Part shown: positions 25,130 through 34,037 of the stretch, one piece after another
How positions within the stretch are numbered: position 1 is the stretch's first letter
Layout of the letters: each line of letters opens with the position of its first letter
Assembly: GCF_900105175.1 (NCBI RefSeq)
Contig: NZ_LT629771.1
Coordinates: 4,606,501 to 4,670,500, forward strand
DNA length: 64,000 bases
Origin: Jiangella sp. DSM 45060
GTDB lineage: Bacteria; Actinomycetota; Actinomycetes; Jiangellales; Jiangellaceae
Reading direction: 5' to 3'
Position numbers and translations under genes: made by a program
Notes under the pieces: model-generated
What the model was told of the DNA's origin: nothing
Databases searched by the model: none
Seen by the model: only the letters and a program-made list of their open reading frames with translations

Positions 25130-26440
25130 GTGAACAGATCGAGGAATGCGCATCGTGCTCGTCTCTTCGGCGGTGCTGCGCTGGCGACCGTCGCCGTGCT
25201 GTCACTCGTCGCGTGCGGACGCTCCGACCAGGCCTCCGGCGACGGCACCCAGATCCGGGTGTGGACGTTCCTCAGCTCGGAAGGCACGTCGCCACGCGAG
25301 GTCGTGCTGAACGAGCTCATCAGCGAGTTCGAAGCCGACAACCCAGGCGTCGATGTCGTCATCGAGGCGCAGCCGTTCGAAGAGCTCGAATCCAAGTACA
25401 TGTCCGCCTCCCAGCGCGGCCAGGCACCGGACGTGATCTGGGCCCGGGACACCTTCCTCTACCTGCTGGAGGACGCCGGCACCCTGCTCGACCTCGACGA
25501 ACACCTCAGCACCGAGTTCACCGGCGAAGCGCTACCGGACATGTTCGAGGTCTTCACCGAGAAGGCGGTCTTCGACGGTTCCCGGGTGGCGCTGCCGATC
25601 TGGCCGACCCCGGCCCAGGTGCTCTTCTATCGTCAGGACGTCCTCGAGGCCGCCGGGTACGACACGCCCCCGCTGCGCTGGGACGAGTTCGGCACGGCGA
25701 TGACCCAGCTGAGCACGGGCTCCCAGTACGGCCTGGGACTGCCGATGAACGACACCGGAGTCACGCCGTTCCTCATGCTGCTCAACGGCTTCGGCGACGA
25801 CGTGCTCGACCCCACCACCGGCCGGTTCGACCTGCTCGGTCCGGAGTCGGTCATGGTGGCGCAGACGCTGCGCGAGCTCGCCACCAGCGGGGCCATCCCG
25901 TCCGACGTGATCACCTCGACCGGCCAGGACATCCAGGACCAGTTCGCTACCGGGCGCTTCTCCACCGCGATGGCCTTCGGCCCGCGCTTCTCCGCCTATG
26001 TCGAGTCGGCGGCCGGGTTCGATCCGGCGACGCTGCGGGTCAGCGCCTGGCCGAGCTTCGACTCCGACGCTCCCAGCGCACTGCTCGGCCCATACTGGAA
26101 TGTCGGGGTGTCCGCCGACTCGGACAACCCGGCCGAAGCGACGGCGTTCGTGGAGTCGCTGTTCACCACCGAGGCCTCCCTGAAGTGGGCGCAGACCGCG
26201 GGACAGGTGCCGGACCGGCGCTCGGTACTGGACGATCCCTTCTTCAGCTCGGAGGAGAGCGGCCCGATCACCGACTTCGTCGAGATCATCGACTCCGAAG
26301 GCGCCCGTGTACTCCCGCAGGAGATGGAAGACGTCACCAGGGTCGCCAACGTGCTCAACGTCGCCGTGCAGCGGATCGTCGGTACCGAGGACGACATCAA
26401 CTCGATCCTGGAGGACGCCAAGTCGGAGCTCGGCTGGTGA
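25130..26440 (+). CDS. Sugar ABC transporter substrate-binding lipoprotein (CUT1)
   Basis: A 436-residue extracellular solute-binding protein family 1 member. The signal sequence ends in a lipobox at VLSLVACG, so the mature protein is lipid-anchored. Family segments include DVVIEAQPFEELESKY, QAPDVIWARDTFLYLL and LPIWPTPAQVLFYRQDVL. The GTG start (25130) follows a GACAGGAG ribosome-binding site. It is coupled by GTGA overlap to the first permease. The ligand is probably an oligosaccharide released by the neighbouring BNR-4 enzyme. Confidence 0.9.
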   Translation: MNRSRNAHRARLFGGAALATVAVLSLVACGRSDQASGDGTQIRVWTFLSSEGTSPREVVLNELISEFEADNPGVDVVIEAQPFEELESKYMSASQRGQAPDVIWARDTFLYLLEDAGTLLDLDEHLSTEFTGEALPDMFEVFTEKAVFDGSRVALPIWPTPAQVLFYRQDVLEAAGYDTPPLRWDEFGTAMTQLSTGSQYGLGLPMNDTGVTPFLMLLNGFGDDVLDPTTGRFDLLGPESVMVAQTLRELATSGAIPSDVITSTGQDIQDQFATGRFSTAMAFGPRFSAYVESAAGFDPATLRVSAWPSFDSDAPSALLGPYWNVGVSADSDNPAEATAFVESLFTTEASLKWAQTAGQVPDRRSVLDDPFFSSEESGPITDFVEIIDSEGARVLPQEMEDVTRVANVLNVAVQRIVGTEDDINSILEDAKSELGW

Positions 26441-27393
26441 CGGCCGTCGTCGTCCAGCCGTCCCCGAGCCCGGCCGGCCCGCCGGCCGGCACCGGGCCGG
26501 TCACCAGGAAGCGGGCCAGCCGCGCGCCGTATCTTCTGGTCGGCCCCGCGGCGCTGCTGATCATCGCCACCAACCTGATCCCTGGCCTCGCCGCGTTCTA
26601 CACCAGCCTGCGCGACATGGTGTTCTTCACCGACAACGGCTACGTCGGGTTCGAGAACTACTCCAGCCTGTTCGCCAACTCCGGGACCTGGAAGGCCGTC
26701 GGCGTCTCGCTGCAGTTCACCTTCCTGGCGCTGCTGTTCGGCTCGCTGGCTGCGCTGCTCACAGCGCTTGCGGTCAACCGGATGGGCGCCCGAGGCCGGC
26801 TGATCATGACCCTGTTCCTGGTCCCGTGGGCGATGAGCCCGCTGGTGGTGGCCATCCTCTGGAAGTGGATCCTGGCCCCGTTCGACGGCGGGCTGCTGGT
26901 CGGCATCCTGCGCGTCGTTGGGCTTGGACCGGTCGCGCTGCTGTCGGACGACACCGGGGCGATGGCCAGTCTGGTCGGGGTCGCGGTGTGGCGCACCTTC
27001 GCTTTCGGCGCCATCCTGATGCTGGCCGGCCTGGCCCAGATTCCGTCCGACCTGTACCGGGCCGCGTCGGTGGACGGGCACAACCGCTGGGAGCAATTCA
27101 CCCGCATCACGCTGCCGCTGCTCAAACCGTCGCTGCTGATCGTGTTCGCCACCCTGACCATCAGCTATTTCAACGAGGTCCAGGTGATCATCGGGCTGAC
27201 CGAGGGCGGGCCGATCGGTCACACGACGACGCTGTCCTACCTGTTGTACGACGTCGGCTTCGAGGAGAGCAACCAGGGTTACGGCAACGCCATCGCGGTG
27301 CTGATGTTTGTGGTGAACATGCTGCTCATCCTGGCCTACGTGCGCATCCTCGGCGTCAACCGGCGGCCCCGCCGGATGGGAGCAACGGCATGA
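26437..27393 (+). CDS. Sugar ABC transporter permease 1 (MalF type)
   Basis: A 318-residue inner-membrane permease with six predicted transmembrane segments. The conserved cytoplasmic EAA-like loop is seen as YRAASVDGHNRWEQFTRITLPLLKPS, which docks to the ATPase. GTG start at 26437 overlaps the preceding stop; its own stop overlaps the next ATG. Confidence 0.9.
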   Translation: MTAVVVQPSPSPAGPPAGTGPVTRKRASRAPYLLVGPAALLIIATNLIPGLAAFYTSLRDMVFFTDNGYVGFENYSSLFANSGTWKAVGVSLQFTFLALLFGSLAALLTALAVNRMGARGRLIMTLFLVPWAMSPLVVAILWKWILAPFDGGLLVGILRVVGLGPVALLSDDTGAMASLVGVAVWRTFAFGAILMLAGLAQIPSDLYRAASVDGHNRWEQFTRITLPLLKPSLLIVFATLTISYFNEVQVIIGLTEGGPIGHTTTLSYLLYDVGFEESNQGYGNAIAVLMFVVNMLLILAYVRILGVNRRPRRMGATA

Positions 27394-28253
27394 GCACCCT
27401 GACCGAACAGCCGAACCGCCGCGGACCAGCCGCACGGGTGAGCCGCAGGGCGCTGATCACCATCCTCACCGTGGTGGTGCTGGCGCTCGTCGTCGGCCCG
27501 CTGGTGTGGGCGATCTCCACGTCGCTCAAGCTGCCGAACGAGATCCTGTCCGCACCGCCGTCGCTGGTGCCTGACCCGTTCACGTTGACCCACTACAGCA
27601 GGCTGAGCCGGGAGGGCGTCACCTGGAACTTCCTCAACAGCCTGATCAACTCCGGGCTCACCGTGCTGCTCGCACTGGCCGGCGGCGCCGCCGCGGGCTA
27701 CGCGATGTCCCGCTACAAGTTCCGTGGATCCCGCTTCCTGCTCGTCTTCTTCGTCGCGTCGATGACCATCCCGGCCTACTCGCTACTGCTGCCCACCCAG
27801 CTGCTCTTCAACGAGGTGGGTCTGCTGGACACCGCCGCCACACTGCCGATCCTCTACGTGGCGCACGTGATCCCGCTGGTGGTGTGGGTGACCAAGACCC
27901 AGTTCGACGCGCTGCCGATCGAGCTGGAGCAGGCGGCGACGGTCGACGGATACTCCCGGTGGGAGGCCGCCCGGAAGATCGTCATCCCCGGCGCAAAGCC
28001 CGCGCTGATCGCCGGCGGCGCCTACGCCTTCCTGGTGGCCTGGAACGACTACATCACGGCCGCCACCATGACCTCGGCGCCTGAGCTGCGCACCATGCCG
28101 GTGGCGCTGGTGTTCTTCCAGGGCTTCCACGGCCGCGAATGGGGGCCGCTGATGGCCGGCGTCGTGCTGGCCACCATCCCGCCGGTCGTCCTGTTCGTCG
28201 TCTTCCGGCGCTACCTCATCGGCGGCTTTCTCTCCGGCGCGATCAAAGGATGA
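27390..28253 (+). CDS. Sugar ABC transporter permease 2 (MalG type)
   Basis: A 287-residue permease with the MalG-type EAA loop EQAATVDGYSRWEAARKIVIP and the usual short C-terminus ending LIGGFLSGAIKG. It pairs with the MalF-type permease. ATGA overlaps on both sides show translational coupling within the transporter operon. Confidence 0.9.
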   Translation: MSTLTEQPNRRGPAARVSRRALITILTVVVLALVVGPLVWAISTSLKLPNEILSAPPSLVPDPFTLTHYSRLSREGVTWNFLNSLINSGLTVLLALAGGAAAGYAMSRYKFRGSRFLLVFFVASMTIPAYSLLLPTQLLFNEVGLLDTAATLPILYVAHVIPLVVWVTKTQFDALPIELEQAATVDGYSRWEAARKIVIPGAKPALIAGGAYAFLVAWNDYITAATMTSAPELRTMPVALVFFQGFHGREWGPLMAGVVLATIPPVVLFVVFRRYLIGGFLSGAIKG

Positions 28254-29356
28254 TGACCATGGCAGACACGACCACGGAGATCCGGCAGCGAGCGGCCGGC
28301 ATCAGGCTGCGCGGGCTGACGAAGAAGTACGGCGACGTGACGGCGGTCCAAGGACTGGATCTCGCCATCGACGCCGGCCAGTTCGTTACCTTCCTCGGCC
28401 CGTCGGGCTGTGGAAAGAGCACGTCGCTGCACATGATCGCCGGCCTGGAGACCGCCACCAGCGGCACCATCACCATCGGCGACCGAGACGTCACCGCCGT
28501 TCCGCCGCAGGACCGGGACATCGCGATGGTGTTCCAGAGCTACGCGCTCTACCCGCACTACACCGTGTGGGACAACATCGCCTTCCCGCTCCGGGCCAAG
28601 CGGCGGAAGATGCCGAAGGCCGAGGTCGAGGCCCGGGTCCGATACGCCAGCGGCGTCCTCGGGCTGGACGAGCTACTGGACCGCTACCCACGGGAGCTCA
28701 GCGGCGGCCAGCGGCAGCGGGTTGCGCTGGGCCGGGCGACGGTCCGCCAGCCGGCCGCGTTCCTGCTCGACGAGCCGCTGTCCAACCTGGACCTGCAGCT
28801 CCGGCTCGACACCCGATCCGAGCTGAAGGACCTGCACGAGCGGCTCTCCGCGACCATGGTCTACGTCACTCACGACCAGGCCGAGGCGATGGTGCTCTCG
28901 GACACCATCGTGGTGCTGCGCTCGGGCGTCGTTCAGCAGGTCGGCACGCCGCTGGACTGCTACAACAACCCCGCCAACACGTTCGTCGCCCGATTCATCG
29001 GCGAGCCGGGGATGAACCTGCTGGACGGCAGGCATAGAGGCCGGGACGGCGCCGCCACGTTCGGCGTCCGCCCGGAGAACCTGACCTTGGCTCAGCCCGG
29101 CCAGCCGGGCATCACCGGAACCGTGAAGGCCGTCGAACTGCTCGGGTCGCGTGCGCTGCTGCGCGTCGTCGTCGGGGAGACCACGGTGGTTGCCAGTGTG
29201 CCGCCGCTGGTCGAGGCCAAGCCGGGCGACGAGGTGCGGCTGGCCGTCGTGGACCCGTCCTCCGTGCGGCTGTTCGACCCGGAGACCGGGCTGGCCCAGA
29301 GCCGGCCGGACCAGCGGGAGGAGGCAGCCGTGGGGATGCTCTACCAGGTCACCTAG
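28250..29356 (+). CDS. Sugar ABC transporter ATP-binding protein (UgpC/MsmX/MsiK type)
   Basis: A 368-residue ATPase: Walker A GPSGCGKST, signature LSGGQRQRVALGRA, Walker B FLLDEPLSNLD and a C-terminal regulatory OB-like domain from about residue 240. ATG 28250 gives an ATGA overlap; ATG 28253 and 28259 are alternatives. CUT1 ATPases can serve several permeases. This is the only one in the window, so it might also power the ATPase-less transporter at 54775-57940. Confidence 0.9.
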   Translation: MMTMADTTTEIRQRAAGIRLRGLTKKYGDVTAVQGLDLAIDAGQFVTFLGPSGCGKSTSLHMIAGLETATSGTITIGDRDVTAVPPQDRDIAMVFQSYALYPHYTVWDNIAFPLRAKRRKMPKAEVEARVRYASGVLGLDELLDRYPRELSGGQRQRVALGRATVRQPAAFLLDEPLSNLDLQLRLDTRSELKDLHERLSATMVYVTHDQAEAMVLSDTIVVLRSGVVQQVGTPLDCYNNPANTFVARFIGEPGMNLLDGRHRGRDGAATFGVRPENLTLAQPGQPGITGTVKAVELLGSRALLRVVVGETTVVASVPPLVEAKPGDEVRLAVVDPSSVRLFDPETGLAQSRPDQREEAAVGMLYQVT

Positions 29357-29417
29357 CCGGTCCTGCGCTTCGCAGCCGATTCGAACCCTTCCGCCGTACT
29401 CAACGAAAGGCACCGAC

Positions 29418-30170
29418 ATGCCCGCACGCGTCACCTTGATCACCGGAGCCGCCGGCGACCTCGGCAGCGCCGTCGCCCGGCGGCTCGCCGCCAACGGCGA
29501 CTCGCTCGTCCTGCTGGATCAGGACACCGATCGGCTCACCGCCCTGGAGAAGGACCTGAGCTCCGCGGGCACCACCGTCATCACCGCCACCACCGACGTC
29601 ACCGACGAAGCCGCGGTGGCCGCCGTCGTCGAACGCGCCGTCGGTGAGCTGGGCCGGCTCGACGCGCTGTTCAACAACGCGGGCGTCTCCGGCGGTACCT
29701 ATCCGATCGCGGAGCATCCGGTGGAGGACTTCCGGCGCACCGTCGACATCAATCTCACCGCGATGTTCATCGTGCTGAAGTACACGCTGCCGGTGCTGGC
29801 CCGGAACGAGGACGGCTGGGTGGTCAACACCGCGTCCGAGGCCGGCCTCAAGGCCAATGAGCGGCGCGGCGCGTACGCGGCGTCCAAGGCCGGAGTAATC
29901 CAGCTGTCCCGGGCCTGCGCCCTGGAGTACAGCTCGCAGGGGGTTCGCGTGAACACGCTGTGTCCGGGGCCGCTGGAGGGCAAGCTCATGCGGGTCTCGG
30001 AGTCAGGCATGGACGACCCAGAAGCCTTCCGGCAGAAGCTGGCCGCGGCGTCCGCGGTCGGCCGCTACGGGGACCCCGACGAGGTGGCCGGGTTCGTCAC
30101 CTACCTGCTGACCGACGCACCGGGCTACCTCACCGGGGCCACTCTCTCCGCCGACGGCTGCCGGCGCTGA
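29418..30170 (+). CDS. Short-chain dehydrogenase/reductase
   Basis: A 250-residue classical SDR. The cofactor motif TGAAGDLGSAVA lies at residues 9-20, NNAGVSG near 90 and the catalytic YAASK near 153, with Ser in VVNTASEAG. Acidic DQDTD after the second strand suggests NAD(H) preference. It probably oxidises a sugar or sugar acid imported by the preceding ABC system. A GAAAGG ribosome-binding site precedes the ATG. Confidence 0.88.
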   Translation: MPARVTLITGAAGDLGSAVARRLAANGDSLVLLDQDTDRLTALEKDLSSAGTTVITATTDVTDEAAVAAVVERAVGELGRLDALFNNAGVSGGTYPIAEHPVEDFRRTVDINLTAMFIVLKYTLPVLARNEDGWVVNTASEAGLKANERRGAYAASKAGVIQLSRACALEYSSQGVRVNTLCPGPLEGKLMRVSESGMDDPEAFRQKLAAASAVGRYGDPDEVAGFVTYLLTDAPGYLTGATLSADGCRR

Positions 30171-30174
30171 GCCC

Positions 30175-31320
30175 ATGACGGTCATCACCCGGCTGCGCAC
30201 CCGCGGGCTGCGCTACCCGTCCGGCCCGCTGCACCGCGAACGGTGGGGACCACACGAGCAGGCCTGCCAAGTGACCGTGCAGTCCGACGCCGGGCACCTG
30301 GGCAGCGTGATCGCGCGGGCGCACTGCGGGATGTCGTACCAGGCCCTGGCCGAGAGCGTGCAGCTCGCGCTCGGACCCGCCGTGCTCGGCCGGCGCGTGG
30401 ACTCCGTCGACGACATCCAAGGCGTCTGGCAGCGGATGATGCACGCCTACCTCGCCCAGTACGTGCCGATCTTCGCCGTCAGCGCCATCGACGTGGCGTT
30501 GTGGGACCTGCTGGGACGCACCCGGGGCACGCCGGTGGCGGCGCTGCTGAACACCGCCGCCACGGCGGCCCACGTGCCCGTCTATGCCAGCCTGCCGCAC
30601 GCTGACTCCGGCGCCGCGGTAGTGGATACCGCGGAGCAGACGCTGGCCGCCGGGTTCGCCTCGGTCAAGGTGCACGGCACCGCCGACGGCGACCTCGACC
30701 GCCAGATCTGCCGGGCGTTACGGGAGAAGTTCGGCGACGGCACGGGGCTGATGTACGACGGCGGCCGCCTGCTGACGCGGGACGGCGCCCGGGACCTGGG
30801 CGGGCTGCTCGACGGGCTGGGCTACGCCTGGCTGGAGGAGCCGTTCGGCCCGTTCGACCACGAGTCGTATCGGTGGCTGGCCCGTGAGTGCCCGATCCCG
30901 GTGGCCGCGTTCGAGACCGCTCCCGGCGGCCCCGGTGCGACGGCCTGGGCGATCGGCCACCGGCTGGCCACCTACCTGCTCGTGGACTGCTACTGGAAGG
31001 GCGGCCTGACCGGCGCCCGGCAGGTCGTCCACAATGCCGCGGCCGCCGGCCAATCGCTGATCATGCACCACGGCGCCAGCTCGACGATGAACGTGGCCAA
31101 CCTGCATCTGGTGGCCGCCTACCCGGAGCTGGGCCAGGCCGAGTTCCTGGTGCCCTATGGGTTGTACGACGTCGGCAGCACAGTGCTCCCGATCACCCCG
31201 GGCGCCGGCGTGCGGGTGCCCACCGGGCCGGGCCTCGGCATCGAACTGGACGAGGGCTTCCTAGACCGGCACGCCATCCCCGGCTCGGCGGAAACCACGA
31301 GCGCGACGGTCAGCGGGTAG
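30175..31320 (+). CDS. Enolase-superfamily sugar-acid dehydratase (mandelate racemase group)
   Basis: A 381-residue barrel enzyme. Metal ligands and catalytic residues are visible in order: SVKVHG (Lys region, about residue 163), MYDGGR (Asp), WLEEPFGP (Glu), AAFETAPGG (Glu), and HHGASS (about 300) with the general acid/base His. Dehydration of an aldonic acid to a 2-keto-3-deoxy acid is the commonest activity. It starts 4 bp after the SDR stop, so lactone or aldonate made by the SDR may be its substrate. Confidence 0.82.
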   Translation: MTVITRLRTRGLRYPSGPLHRERWGPHEQACQVTVQSDAGHLGSVIARAHCGMSYQALAESVQLALGPAVLGRRVDSVDDIQGVWQRMMHAYLAQYVPIFAVSAIDVALWDLLGRTRGTPVAALLNTAATAAHVPVYASLPHADSGAAVVDTAEQTLAAGFASVKVHGTADGDLDRQICRALREKFGDGTGLMYDGGRLLTRDGARDLGGLLDGLGYAWLEEPFGPFDHESYRWLARECPIPVAAFETAPGGPGATAWAIGHRLATYLLVDCYWKGGLTGARQVVHNAAAAGQSLIMHHGASSTMNVANLHLVAAYPELGQAEFLVPYGLYDVGSTVLPITPGAGVRVPTGPGLGIELDEGFLDRHAIPGSAETTSATVSG

Positions 31321-31322
31321 CC

Positions 31323-32276
31323 GTGGCCGAGACGACGGACGTAGCGGTGATCGGCGGCGGCGCCATCGGCGGCTACCTGGCGGCCGCCGCCGCGGCGGCG
31401 GGACATCGTGTCACGCTCTGCGTGCGCACCCCGATCGAGACCCTTCGCGCCGAGTCCAGCGGACAGACACGCCTCGTTTCGGTCCGGATCGCCACCGACC
31501 CGGACCAGGTGGCCGCAGCCAAGCTGATCCTGCTGGCCGCCAAGACGCACCAGACCGGCGGGACGCTGCCCTGGCTGCGCCGGCTGATCGGCCCGGGCAG
31601 CACCGTCGTCGCTGTCCAGAACGGCGTGGACGACCGGCCGGTGACGGACGCCGTCCACGCCGCCGCCCCGGCTGGCACTCGCCCTGCTGTGGTTCCCACC
31701 ACCGTCTATCTGAGCTCCACGCTGTGCTCACCCGGTCATATCGTCTACCGGCCCGGCGGCCTGCTCTACCTGCCCGATGACGACGACGGCCGCCGGGTGG
31801 CGTCGCTGCTGACCGGCGCGGACCTCACCGTCGTGAGCACGCCGGAGTTCGAGACCCTGCGGTGGCGGAAGTTCTGCCTCAACGTCGCCGCAGGGGCAGT
31901 CACGGCTCTCTTCCGGCAGCCACTCGGGATCGTCCGGCAGTCACCCATCGACCTGTTCGCACACACGCTGGCCGCGGAGGCCGCCGCCGTCGGCGCCCGG
32001 CTGGGGCATGACCTCGGCGCCGACCTGCCCGCCGAGATCGTCGCGGACCTCCAGTCCCGGCCGCCCGGCCACGGCACCTCGATGCTCCGGGACCGGCTGG
32101 CCGGACGGCCGCTGGAGATCGGCGCGCTCAACCAGACCGTGGTGGACCGCGGCGCCGCGATCGGTGTTCCAACACCGCTGAACCGCACCGTCGTGCAGGC
32201 CCTCACCGGTCCCGAAGCCAACGCTGAGCCCACCGCTGTGCTCCAGACCACCACTAAGGGAGACACCAGCCCATGA
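31323..32276 (+). CDS. Ketopantoate-reductase-like (PanE/ApbA) oxidoreductase
   Basis: A 317-residue protein with the Rossmann start VAVIGGGAIGGYLAAAAA and the PanE catalytic lysine context LRWRKFCLNVA. True pantothenate function is unlikely in this catabolic operon; reduction or oxidation of a 2-keto acid intermediate is more plausible. GTG start 2 bp after the dehydratase stop, and ATGA overlap to the next gene. Confidence 0.8.
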   Translation: MAETTDVAVIGGGAIGGYLAAAAAAAGHRVTLCVRTPIETLRAESSGQTRLVSVRIATDPDQVAAAKLILLAAKTHQTGGTLPWLRRLIGPGSTVVAVQNGVDDRPVTDAVHAAAPAGTRPAVVPTTVYLSSTLCSPGHIVYRPGGLLYLPDDDDGRRVASLLTGADLTVVSTPEFETLRWRKFCLNVAAGAVTALFRQPLGIVRQSPIDLFAHTLAAEAAAVGARLGHDLGADLPAEIVADLQSRPPGHGTSMLRDRLAGRPLEIGALNQTVVDRGAAIGVPTPLNRTVVQALTGPEANAEPTAVLQTTTKGDTSP

Positions 32277-32725
32277 CCGACCTGCTCACTGCCCGCGCCC
32301 AACTTACCTCCGCCGCGTGCGACGCCATCCTCGCCGCCGTGCGCGAGGCCGCCGCCCGGCAAGGACTGGCCGTGACCGTCGCCGTCGTCGACGAGTCTGC
32401 CGTGCTCCGCGCGTCCCACCGGATGGACGGGACTCCACTGGTCAGCGTGGAGCTGGCGATGAAGAAGGCCAAGACGGCGGCCCGCACCCGGCGGTCGACC
32501 GCCGACTGGTGGGCGCTGCTCGCCGGGAACGACGAGCTCCGCTGGGCAGCCACTACTGCCATCGCCGACCTGGCGATCTTCGGTGGCGGCGTGGTGCTGA
32601 CCGATGACGACGGAACCGTTGTTGGCGGCCTCGGGGTGAGCGGAGCCACCCAGGAGCAGGACACCCAGCTGGCCGACGCCGGGCGAGCCGTCCTCGAGTC
32701 CCAGCCACGAGCCGACCCGGCCTGA
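32273..32725 (+). CDS. GlcG/HbpS-family (DUF336) protein
   Basis: A 150-residue single-domain protein with VTVAVVDESAVLRASHRMDG, AMKKAKTAARTRRST and a glycine-rich VGGLGVSGATQEQD, all typical of the GlcG/HbpS fold. Members occur often in glycolate, propanediol and sugar-acid catabolic operons, where their biochemical role is poorly known. No signal peptide. Confidence 0.82.
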   Translation: MTDLLTARAQLTSAACDAILAAVREAAARQGLAVTVAVVDESAVLRASHRMDGTPLVSVELAMKKAKTAARTRRSTADWWALLAGNDELRWAATTAIADLAIFGGGVVLTDDDGTVVGGLGVSGATQEQDTQLADAGRAVLESQPRADPA

Positions 32726-32769
32726 CGGCCGGACAACCAGCCCAACCCTTGCGACGAGCGGAGACACAC

Positions 32770-33531
32770 GTGACGACGAACGCCTACGCTGGCCTGGACC
32801 TCACCGGTCAACGAGTCCTGGTGATCGGCGCAGCCTCAGGTATCGGACGCGCTGCGGCGCTGCTGCTTGGGGGCCGGGGAGCCGAGGTGGTCTGCGCCGA
32901 CCGGAACGGTCCCGGCGCCGCCGAGACCGCTGCCGAGCTGCCCGGCGCTGTGGCCGTCGAGGTCGACGTGACCGACGACCGACAGGTCCACGAACGGCTC
33001 GCCACCGTGATGGGTCCCGACCGGCCGCTGCACGCGATGGTCAACTGCGCAGGCATCACCGGCACTACCGCGCTGGTCAGTCACGAGATCGATGTGAAGG
33101 ACTTCGAGCACGTCTTCGATGTGAATCTGCGTGGCGCGTTCGTCCTCTCGCAGGCGGTGTTGCCGCACATGACCACCAACGGCTACGGGCGGATCCTGCA
33201 CGTCGCGTCCATCGCCGGCAAAGAGGGGAACGCCGGGATGGTGTCCTACTCAGCGTCCAAGGCCGGATTGATCGGCATGGTCAAGTCGATGGGTAAGGAG
33301 TATGCCGAGTCCGGGGTCACGATCAACGCGATCGCCCCTGCGGTGATCCGCACCCAGATGGTCGAGGAGATGCCGGAGAGCCAGGTGGAGTACATGGTGG
33401 CCCGGATCCCGATGCGCCGCTGCGGCACGCTGGGCGAGGTCGCCGAGGCGATCGCCTGGGCGGTCTCCCCCGCGGCCAGCTACACGACAGGGTTCGTCTA
33501 CGACCTCACCGGTGGCCGCGCGGTCTACTAG
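32770..33531 (+). CDS. Short-chain dehydrogenase/reductase, FabG-like
   Basis: A 253-residue SDR: GAASGIGRAAA at residues 20-30, VNCAGITG near 95, Ser in HVASIAGKEGNAG and catalytic YSASK. ADRNG after the second strand suggests NAD use. GTG 32770 is chosen because GCGGAG lies six bases upstream. It ends the IclR-region operon and probably oxidises a later intermediate. Confidence 0.88.
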   Translation: MTTNAYAGLDLTGQRVLVIGAASGIGRAAALLLGGRGAEVVCADRNGPGAAETAAELPGAVAVEVDVTDDRQVHERLATVMGPDRPLHAMVNCAGITGTTALVSHEIDVKDFEHVFDVNLRGAFVLSQAVLPHMTTNGYGRILHVASIAGKEGNAGMVSYSASKAGLIGMVKSMGKEYAESGVTINAIAPAVIRTQMVEEMPESQVEYMVARIPMRRCGTLGEVAEAIAWAVSPAASYTTGFVYDLTGGRAVY

Positions 33532-33662
33532 CCAGCTGGTACCGAACGGGCTCTGTGCGGTGGCCATTCCTTTGCATGGCGGCTGATGCGGCGTCGTTTC
33601 CAGGTCATGGCGGCGTGCCGAAGTCGTTCGGCGACGGTCAGACGACCGGCCGTTGAGACGGC

Positions 33663-33681
33663 GCGAGATCGACGATCTCGC
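33663..33681. repeat. Perfect inverted repeat
   Basis: GCGAGATC (33663-33670), three bases, then GATCTCGC (33674-33681). It lies 130 bp downstream of the last IclR-region gene. It may be a transcript-end hairpin or an operator. Confidence 0.55.
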
Positions 33682-33989
33682 CGTTGGTCACCTGCTGCAT
33701 CAGGTCGACACTCGACGGGCACCTGCTCGTTGGCCAACTCGCATCGTCCGCCTCCTCTCGTTCACCGGATTCCGCGCCTGGAACGCGCCCGAGGAAACGG
33801 TGTCCGACGCCAACGCGAAACGATCTCTGGTCGCTGCGTCCTACGATCTTGATCATGCCCGCGTCGCCATCTGGCCGACTCAGGGCATCCCACCCACCGA
33901 GCTCGCATCCTGAACAGGGCGCGCCGTCGGCTGCTGGGCAGACGACAGCGCCTCTCACCTTGCGTTCGCAGGCGAGGGGCGCTGCTCTG

Positions 33990-34037
33990 TAGCCCCGACG
34001 GGACTCGAACCCGCGCTACCGCCTTGAGAGGGCGGCG
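33990..34037 (-). tRNA. 3' fragment of a tRNA-Glu(CTC) gene, candidate attachment site
   Basis: On the minus strand the anticodon arm (CCGCC stem, loop CTCTCAA with anticodon CTC, GGCGG) is followed by the T arm GCGGG-TTCGAGT-CCCGT and acceptor end CGGGGCTA. Nothing upstream can pair with CGGGGCT and there is no D arm, so the 5' half is absent. Elements integrating into tRNA genes leave exactly such 3' pieces. Confidence 0.75.

Noticed and set aside
31323..32276. Pantothenate biosynthesis gene panE
   Set aside because: The fold is right, but the gene is embedded and coupled in a sugar-acid operon under IclR-type sites, so a catabolic keto-acid role is more likely.
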